From the NCBI GenBank assembly GCA_029465975.1, contig CM055760.1, positions 6,047,313 through 6,111,312 of the forward strand: a DNA stretch of 64,000 nt. Direction: 5' to 3'. Position numbers and translations under genes: made by a program. Below the pieces are notes generated by a model that ran no database searches, was not told the DNA's origin, and worked only from the letters and a program-made list of their open reading frames with translations. Positions 59,701 to 64,000 of this stretch are shown here, piece by piece; the first letter of the stretch is position 1, and each line of letters opens with the position of its first letter. The stretch is from Dallia pectoralis (lineage: Eukaryota > Chordata > Actinopteri > Esociformes > Umbridae).

Positions 59701-60371
59701 ACTTTTTACCCAGAGAGATATGGCCTCTCCTCCGCAGGAGTTTTATGGGACTGTGTTGTACCCAGTCAACCACCACATCCCTTCTTGTGATGCCAGAACC
59801 CTGGCCTGCCTGGAAGGCCCCGCAAAACAATCGTTTTAACAAGGCGCCACTCAATTTATTAGAGCAAAGCTTGTTTTAACGTACATATTTAAACCCTCAA
59901 ACTGCATGGAAGCGCCGCCGACGATGGTTGCGCTTTACGCCGGTGTTACGGCAGCCCGGTGCTTTCACGCACACAGACACGCGCGCTCGCACGTTCCAAA
60001 TGCTAATTAGCCGTTTTTTGGGAAAAGCTCAGTGGTAGGTACCGCGGAACAATACGTGTTTGTTCGTCAGGACCCAGACCGGTGGACGGCTGTATAAGCC
60101 GGTAACAGTTCAGGATACATAAACGATTGTTTATTTCATTAGTCCACTTGGCAAAAGTGAGTAGACTTGGATGTCTTCCGTCGGCCTGATTTGCCGTGGC
60201 CTCGTCGGAATCGGCAGCGGAGTTGGGCATGACAGACATTGAACTCTCCCCGCTCTCTCCACAGCGACGAGCTTCGCCAGGAGGCGCGCCAGCTGAAGAA
60301 GGACCTGCTAGCCATCAAGAAGAGGAGAGAAGACATCGCCAATCCCCCACAGAAAGTGGAGGAAGACAAGG
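44352..60371 (+). CDS. cwc27: Spliceosome-associated cyclophilin CWC27 (5' part; continues past window)
   Basis: Eleven exons are in the window: 44352-44393, 45293-45389, 45514-45626, 45816-45959, 46062-46160, 46259-46362, 46467-46536, 46630-46709, 46795-46831, 47358-47533 and 60265-60371. They code 356 codons in phase; human is 472 aa, so the last 110 or so lie beyond. Residues about 12-170 are the cyclophilin fold. It retains F54-H55-R56 but has E122 where active cyclophilins have Trp, as in human CWC27, which is known to be inactive as an isomerase. A conserved NFSLLSFGEEAEEDEE segment and KGKSKSSHDLLK follow. Then comes an acidic stretch, and a coiled region that begins SDELRQEARQLKKDLL in exon 11. 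CWC27 works with CWC22 in the Bact spliceosome. In human, mutations cause retinal and skeletal disease. Intron 10 is 12.7 kb and loaded with minisatellites. Confidence 0.97.
44545..44575. repeat. (CA)n microsatellite in cwc27 intron 1
   Basis: About a dozen CA units with one CT interruption. Confidence 0.9.
44760..44957 (+). mobile_element. LINE 3' tail in cwc27 intron 1
   Basis: TCACAAGAATTTCATTGTGC at 44883 followed by GACAATAAAATACTTTGACT is the usual 3' end of a fish LINE (L2/RTE type, from memory). It is a short 5'-truncated insertion, preceded by a 12-bp palindrome AACTACGTAGTT near 44853. Confidence 0.6.
46915..47350 (+). repeat. 40-bp pyrimidine-rich minisatellite in cwc27 intron 9
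   Basis: The unit runs CTCAATCTGTGGTCTTCC + TTCTTCCTTTCCCATCTCTCTG. There are about nine good copies from 46996 and two decayed ones before it. The array stops 7 bp before the exon 10 start, so its last copy supplies the polypyrimidine tract of the acceptor TCTTAAG. Every unit also contains potential branch and acceptor-like sequence. The open frames that run through it into exon 10 are artefacts of the period. Confidence 0.95.
47537..47603 (+). repeat. 12-bp tandem repeat just after cwc27 exon 10 donor
   Basis: Five copies of CCAGTCATCCAC (one with CTAC) start within 10 bp of the exon 10 donor. Exon 10 is therefore bracketed by tandem arrays on both sides. Confidence 0.9.
47604..50217 (+). 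other. cwc27: cwc27 intron 10, first part
   Basis: No exon was recognised. A (GT)n run occurs at about 48856-48887 and a CT-rich stretch at 49060-49145. The rest looks unique. Confidence 0.6.
50218..51165 (+). repeat. 24-bp G/T-rich minisatellite, about 39 copies, in cwc27 intron 10
   Basis: The unit is TGTGTGTTGGTGGGGGCGCGTC plus a TG, 22-26 bp long according to the length of the G run (G5 to G8). The CGCG core varies to CGTG or TGTG in many copies, as expected from decay of methylated CpG. The + strand has almost no A. All three + frames and one - frame stay open over 340 codons, purely from composition. The pre-mRNA strand is the G-rich one. Confidence 0.97.
52050..52705 (+). mobile_element. 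Degenerate Tc1-like transposon relic in cwc27 intron 10
   Basis: At 52132-52310 a short frame resembles a transposase N-terminal helix-turn-helix (LRNQNTSSRSVAN). At 52490-52560 the sequence encodes, with one frame, an NPIENVWDGLKRRGH-like motif typical of the third catalytic region of Tc1 transposases. At about 52640-52700 GAAAACTCAGGGCTGCTATC and GGTGTAAAAAGTTCTAAAG match the end of a Tc1 element. Frameshifts and missing middle sequence make it dead. It is a different subfamily from the 41445 relic. Confidence 0.7.
53001..53119 (+). repeat. 12-bp minisatellite, about 10 copies
   Basis: Eight near-perfect copies of GTCTGCAGTATC then two of GTCATCAGTATC. The period is a multiple of three, so frames stay open on both strands (Asp/Thr/Ala-rich on the - strand, Gln/Tyr/Arg on the +). 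Confidence 0.97.
53710..53760. repeat. (CA)n microsatellite
   Basis: About 18 CA units starting near 53711, with a short continuation after GCTCAAGCAT. Confidence 0.93.
53765..55660 (+). other. cwc27: cwc27 intron 10, middle part
   Basis: Unique-looking intron sequence with a short GT run at about 54126-54140 and a GA run at about 55319-55331. No exon was recognised. Confidence 0.5.
55668..56527 (+). repeat. 16-17-bp polypyrimidine minisatellite, about 53 copies, in cwc27 intron 10
   Basis: The unit is CTCCACCTCTC(C/T)TTTCC with T/C-run length differences. Apart from one A per unit the + strand is all pyrimidine. Copies fall into a few types (CTTTCC, CTTTTCC, CTTCCC) in irregular order. Mixed periods keep several frames open for over 300 codons, as artefacts. 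The complementary strand is an almost pure purine tract of 860 bp. Confidence 0.97.
56727..56755. repeat. (GT)n microsatellite
   Basis: About 14 GT units shortly after the polypyrimidine array. Confidence 0.93.
57625..57970 (+). repeat. 22-bp minisatellite, about 15 copies
   Basis: The unit GTTTACCTGCCTAGTTTACC + TC (or CC, CT) is itself two related 11-mers. Copies differ at the base after GTTTACC and in CTAG/CTAA. Confidence 0.95.
58100..58200 (+). repeat. 13-bp minisatellite, about 6 copies
   Basis: Six copies of GGAGACCCTGTAC, the last with CCGG, then shorter GGAGACCCAGACA derivatives. Confidence 0.93.
58459..58615 (+). repeat. 18-bp minisatellite, about 8 copies
   Basis: The unit is GCTAGACCTGGTCCACGC, with a decayed section near 58568-58592. 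The period is a multiple of three, so the - strand shows a repeated Trp-Thr-Arg-Ser-Ser-Ala peptide that is not a gene. Confidence 0.95.
58616..60264 (+). other. cwc27: cwc27 intron 10, last part
   Basis: Unique-looking sequence ending with the acceptor CTCTCTCCACAG before exon 11. No other gene was recognised. Confidence 0.6.
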
Positions 60372-60501
60372 GTATGTAACTGGGGTATATCCAAATGGAT
60401 GCCCATTTTAGACTAAATTGTTTAGAACGTAAGTCAATGTTTCTGGTTCCTCTTTGCTGGAGGTCTTTCGGAGACCGCGTTTTGCCCTAATGGCTGTGTA
60501 T

Positions 60502-60531
60502 CGGACTTTCAGGGACTTTCAGGGACTTTCA
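60502..60531 (+). repeat. Three tandem 10-mers resembling kappaB sites
   Basis: CGGACTTTCA then GGGACTTTCA twice, in direct tandem. The last two differ from the kappaB consensus GGGACTTTCC at one base. They lie 130 bp inside cwc27 intron 11. Confidence 0.5.
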
Positions 60532-61044
60532 GGGCCCATGTATAGTGCTACTAAAATTGTTGAAACTGTTTAACCTAGGAATATCCAAATCACCTCAGCC
60601 TGGCTGACTCCACCTCTCTGTGAATCACGGCTCTTTTTGGGTGTGTGGGCACGTGGGTCTTGACATCCAGACTAGAGATGAGCTATTCCCTTGGTTAAAA
60701 CCCAACCGACTGCAGTGATGGCTGCTCACCAGGGTCTTCTGAAGTGATGCTGACGGGAGTGATTGGTTGATATGCTTTTCCATCTACTGAGTGTTTTCTC
60801 AGTACACCCACAAGGATAATACAAAATGGGACGATTGTGGAAAAACCACAATAGCACTTAAACAATGAATAATGCCTGCGGGGGTCCTGACAAGGTGCCT
60901 TTGTGATTATTATGTTGAGATGTTTGCATCATCTCCTAGATACCGTTTAGTTTTCCTGGTCTCTTATGGTTGCTCGGCTCTTCCCACACAATTATCAATA
61001 AATAATATGAATCAGAGAAGGCTGGCGAGTTTTAGTGTGTTTAT

Positions 61045-61470
61045 AAATCCTGCCTGTTGTGGCTGGTTTAAATACTGCTGTCTCTGAACCTGCCTGGTAT
61101 GGCTTGTTTAAATACTGCTGTCTCTGAACCTGCCTGGTGTGGCTGGTTTAAATCCTGCTGTCTCTGAACCTGCCTGGTATGGCTTGTTTAAATACTGCTG
61201 TCTCTGAACCTGCCTGGTGTGGCTGGTTTAAATCCTGCTGTCTCTGAACCTGCCTGGTATGGCTGGTTTAAATTCTGCTGTCTCTGAACCTGCCTGTTGT
61301 GGCTGGTTTAAATCCTGCTGTCTCTGAACCTGCCTGGTATGGCTTGTTTAAATACTGCTGTCTCTGAACCTGCCTGGTATGGCTGGTTTAAATACTGCTG
61401 TCTCTGAACCTGCCTGGTATGGCTGGTTTAAATACTGCTGTCTCTGAACCTGCCTGATGTGGCTGGTTTC
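61045..61470 (+). repeat. 40-bp minisatellite, about 10.5 copies, in cwc27 intron 11
   Basis: The unit is GAACCTGCCTGGTATGGCTT + GTTTAAATACTGCTGTCTCT. Two variants, (TATGGCTTG...AATACTG) and (TGTGGCTGG...AATCCTG), alternate in the first copies, a sign of an 80-bp higher-order unit. Each copy carries a TTTAAA palindrome. The last copy at 61460 decays into TTTCCGCCC. Confidence 0.97.
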
Positions 61471-63719
61471 CGCCCTACTCTCTCTAAGGATTAGCCTAAT
61501 GTTAGCTGTAGATGATCCTTTGACCTATGAACAGCTTTGAATGAAGAGGCTGTTTTATATCACTGTCCTTAGTTGAAATGCCCAGAGGGACGTAAAGATC
61601 TGACCCAGATTGCCGGGCCAGATTGCCGGGCCAGATTGCTGCTCAAAAGATGCAAAAATGCCAAACCAACGTGGATGCAGCTGTGATGGGTTTGACCAGA
61701 GGGAAAATTGCTTTATGGGGTGAGCGTGTTAACTCAACGTTTCAGTGTCATCATGACCTCATCGGTTATTAAGGCAAAGAGATGTCGCTTCCAAAATATA
61801 TGTGCGTATCCGCACACTGGAACACACTTACAAACATTTGTCACATTTTTGCGGTGAAGCGGAGAATATTGTTCCAGTTTACCACAAATTGTATTTGAAA
61901 TTCTGACTAATAGACCAGATACGGGTGTTCGAAAGTCGTTTTGCTTAAAAACGTTTACAGAAGGGCTTGTGATCAGTTTAAATGTGACAGGAGGTTCCTT
62001 TGGATTTGATTGGTTTCTTTTTTCACAGCGTGTTTTCTCAGCTTGCCGACTAGGCTATTGATGAATTCACACAAGACAAAAGTGCAATATATTTCACTTT
62101 ATCTTCATATGGATGAAATTGCACAGGATGGAATTCAAGTCCTTCTAGTGCACATGTGGTGGTTGGACAGAGTCCTCTCAGGCTACTTCCCAATCTGTGT
62201 CCTATTCCTTCCAGAGTGCACTACTTTTGACCAGAGCTTACATGCTCAGTTATGAATAAGGTGCCGTTTGGGAATACAACCCTCTGCTACTGTGCCAATA
62301 CAAGTCATGGACGGTTTGGAGGCGGCATGTTCTCCGGCATGTTTTCGCCAGTCTCCAACCAGATGCCAGGAGAAACCTGTAGATCTCCTGCCGTCCCATC
62401 CAGACCAGTTATGTTACCGCTAACAGTCGAGGAAAACCTGAAACTTACTCATTAAATTTGCGCCCAAATTGTCAAAATATGTCAAAAGACGTCTGTTGTG
62501 AAATATCTTGTTCATTGCTAGCTATAACGCTTCCGTCTTCAACACCAATAAATAGAGGTGAATAATTTGAAATTTCAATCACGCAGGGGAACCAGGTTCG
62601 ACAAGCCAACTGATCTGATGACAGCCAGTAACTGTGGAATCATTTGGTTTCTTGCAGCAGGTCTTGAATACGGTCTGTTCTCTCTGGACTTCCTATGTCC
62701 ATGCTACATATATGTTTTTGCATTCACTTCCCACCCTCCTGACATGTTGCGTCTTATTTAAGGAACAAAGCCAATTGTCTCCTCAGAACTGACTCAGCTC
62801 TGAGAGCTAAAAAAGAAATTTCTACCTTTTTGAGTTATTATTTTGGACAGACATCTCTTTAATTTTCAGGATATATAAATGGCAGCATGTTTCTCTAGTC
62901 TGGTTTTCTCTGCCTTGGCGTTTGGGCCGGTTCTGAGAGCCAAGAATAAGAGAGACACGTTAAAAACACTGTCCATTTTTTCATAGCCACCCTCAATGAT
63001 GTGGCAGCATTCTTTCTCAAATTTTTCGTCTATTTATACAGGTTATGCCTGTGTGCACGGGGTGGTTCATTTCAATGGCGCCTTGTCAGTCAAGTTGTTG
63101 ATGTGGAGGAATTTTTTTTTTTTTTACAAAGACTCATCTTAGAAATCGTCAATTGGTTCATGGTTATTTGCCGCTGTTAAGTTTCTGTTTTTCACTCCAA
63201 AATACGGTTCGCAGGATTCTGTCAAAGGCAGTTCAGTTAAACATTTATGAATCACCTGGCCTCATTCGAGAATTTGTAATATTTATGTGTAATCGGGGGA
63301 TTCAATTTGGCGGTTGAGTCAAGGATTCTGTTCAGCTGTGTCACCTTTTGTATAATTAATTGATACCTTTCAAGCTTATATCTGGACAGGATTTACACAA
63401 ATCTCAGGACTTGCTCATTTCTGGGCCTTAAGCATGTATTGCCCACCTCACAGCAAAAACACGTGTGTCTCCACTCTTAACAGTGGATATATCTATACAT
63501 TTGAATGTTATGTTCCTGATGTTTTACATTGTGAAATTGAGTGTTCAGATGATATTGTAGTTTAAAGGTAAGATCTCTGCAATGAAGGAATGGTGTGAAC
63601 AGGAAATGTAAAATTCTTGTTTTTAAACAGTCTTAAACAAATAATCTTGTAGTTCTAGACTTGTGGCCATGATTTATGCTTTGTTTGTTTGTATCTGAGT
63701 GAGAATGACTAACAGCAGC
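61471..63719 (+). other. cwc27: cwc27 intron 11, no exon seen
   Basis: AT-rich intron sequence with a T12-type run at about 63111-63125. The next cwc27 exon was not found in the window. Confidence 0.5.
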
Positions 63720-63727
63720 AATGGGGA

Positions 63728-63972
63728 ACCTGGAGGTTAGGGCCCCTGGGGTTATGGCACCTGGGGTTAGGGCACCTGGGGTTAGGGCCCCTGGGGTTAG
63801 GGCACCTGGGGTTAGGGCCCCTGGGGTTGGGGCCCCTGGGGTTAGGGCCCCTGAGGTTAGGGCACCTGGGGTTAGGGCCCCTGGGGTTAGGGCCCCTGGG
63901 GTTAGGGCCCCTGGGGTTAGGGCCCCTGGGGTTAGGGCCCCTGGGGTTAGGGTCCCTGGGGTTAGGGCCCCT
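63728..63972 (+). repeat. 15-bp telomere-like minisatellite, about 16 copies
   Basis: The unit GGGGTTAGGGCCCCT contains the vertebrate telomere hexamer TTAGGG once, plus the palindromes GGGCCCC and CCCCTGGGG. Variants have GGCACCT, GGTCCCT or GGTTGGGG. It ends in CCCCTGAGATATTGC, so it is a bounded internal array. Confidence 0.95.
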
Positions 63973-64000
63973 GAGATATTGCTGTGTCAGTTTTCCACCC

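Noticed and set aside
61045..61470. CRISPR-like array (regular 40-bp units)
   Set aside because: Units are contiguous direct repeats without unique spacers, in a vertebrate intron.

Overview
This window is vertebrate nuclear DNA, almost certainly from a teleost fish. The genes are split into many short exons with GT-AG introns. The spaces between exons carry long CA/GT microsatellites, many minisatellites, and relics of fish-type Tc1 transposons, LINE tails and a tRNA-derived SINE. The Tc1 relic at 41445-42270 resembles a family I associate with salmonids and pikes, so Protacanthopterygii is my best guess. Species was not determined. No operons, ribosome-binding sites or CRISPR arrays are expected or seen.

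Six protein genes are supported; exon limits were worked out by hand from splice sites, reading phase and homology remembered from vertebrate orthologues. (1) lhx5, + strand, 10642-20945, five exons, 397 aa, a LIM-homeodomain transcription factor of the developing brain. (2) mzt2, - strand, 29403-27180, four exons, about 218 aa, a gamma-tubulin complex component. (3) trim23, + strand, 30174-34447, eleven exons, 564 aa, a RING/B-box E3 ligase fused to an ARF GTPase. (4) ppwd1, - strand, 39519-36135, eleven exons, 626 aa, a spliceosomal WD40-cyclophilin. (5) srek1ip1, - strand, 43614-40408, five exons, 156 aa, a zinc-knuckle splicing-regulator partner. (6) cwc27, + strand, 44352 to beyond the window, eleven exons seen, a second spliceosomal cyclophilin.

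Layout: 1-10641 is repeat-bearing DNA upstream of lhx5. 20946-27179 is lhx5 3' flank with microsatellites. 27180-47533 is gene-dense, with two head-to-head pairs (mzt2/trim23 and srek1ip1/cwc27) and one tail-to-tail pair (trim23/ppwd1). 47534-60264 is a 12.7-kb cwc27 intron carrying several minisatellite arrays and a Tc1-like relic. 60372-64000 is the start of the next cwc27 intron, with two more arrays.

Three adjacent genes (ppwd1, srek1ip1, cwc27) all serve pre-mRNA splicing, and trim23 is also near them in human (5q12.3), so this block is old. lhx5 (human 12q24) and mzt2 (human 2q) come from other human chromosomes, so a rearrangement boundary lies here. The most unusual sequence is the minisatellite load of cwc27. 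I found no convincing new protein system; the best leads are structural: a G-quadruplex candidate just after the lhx5 stop codon, a repeat array abutting a cwc27 splice acceptor, telomere-like G-rich repeats, and an in-frame 93-nt trim23 intron.
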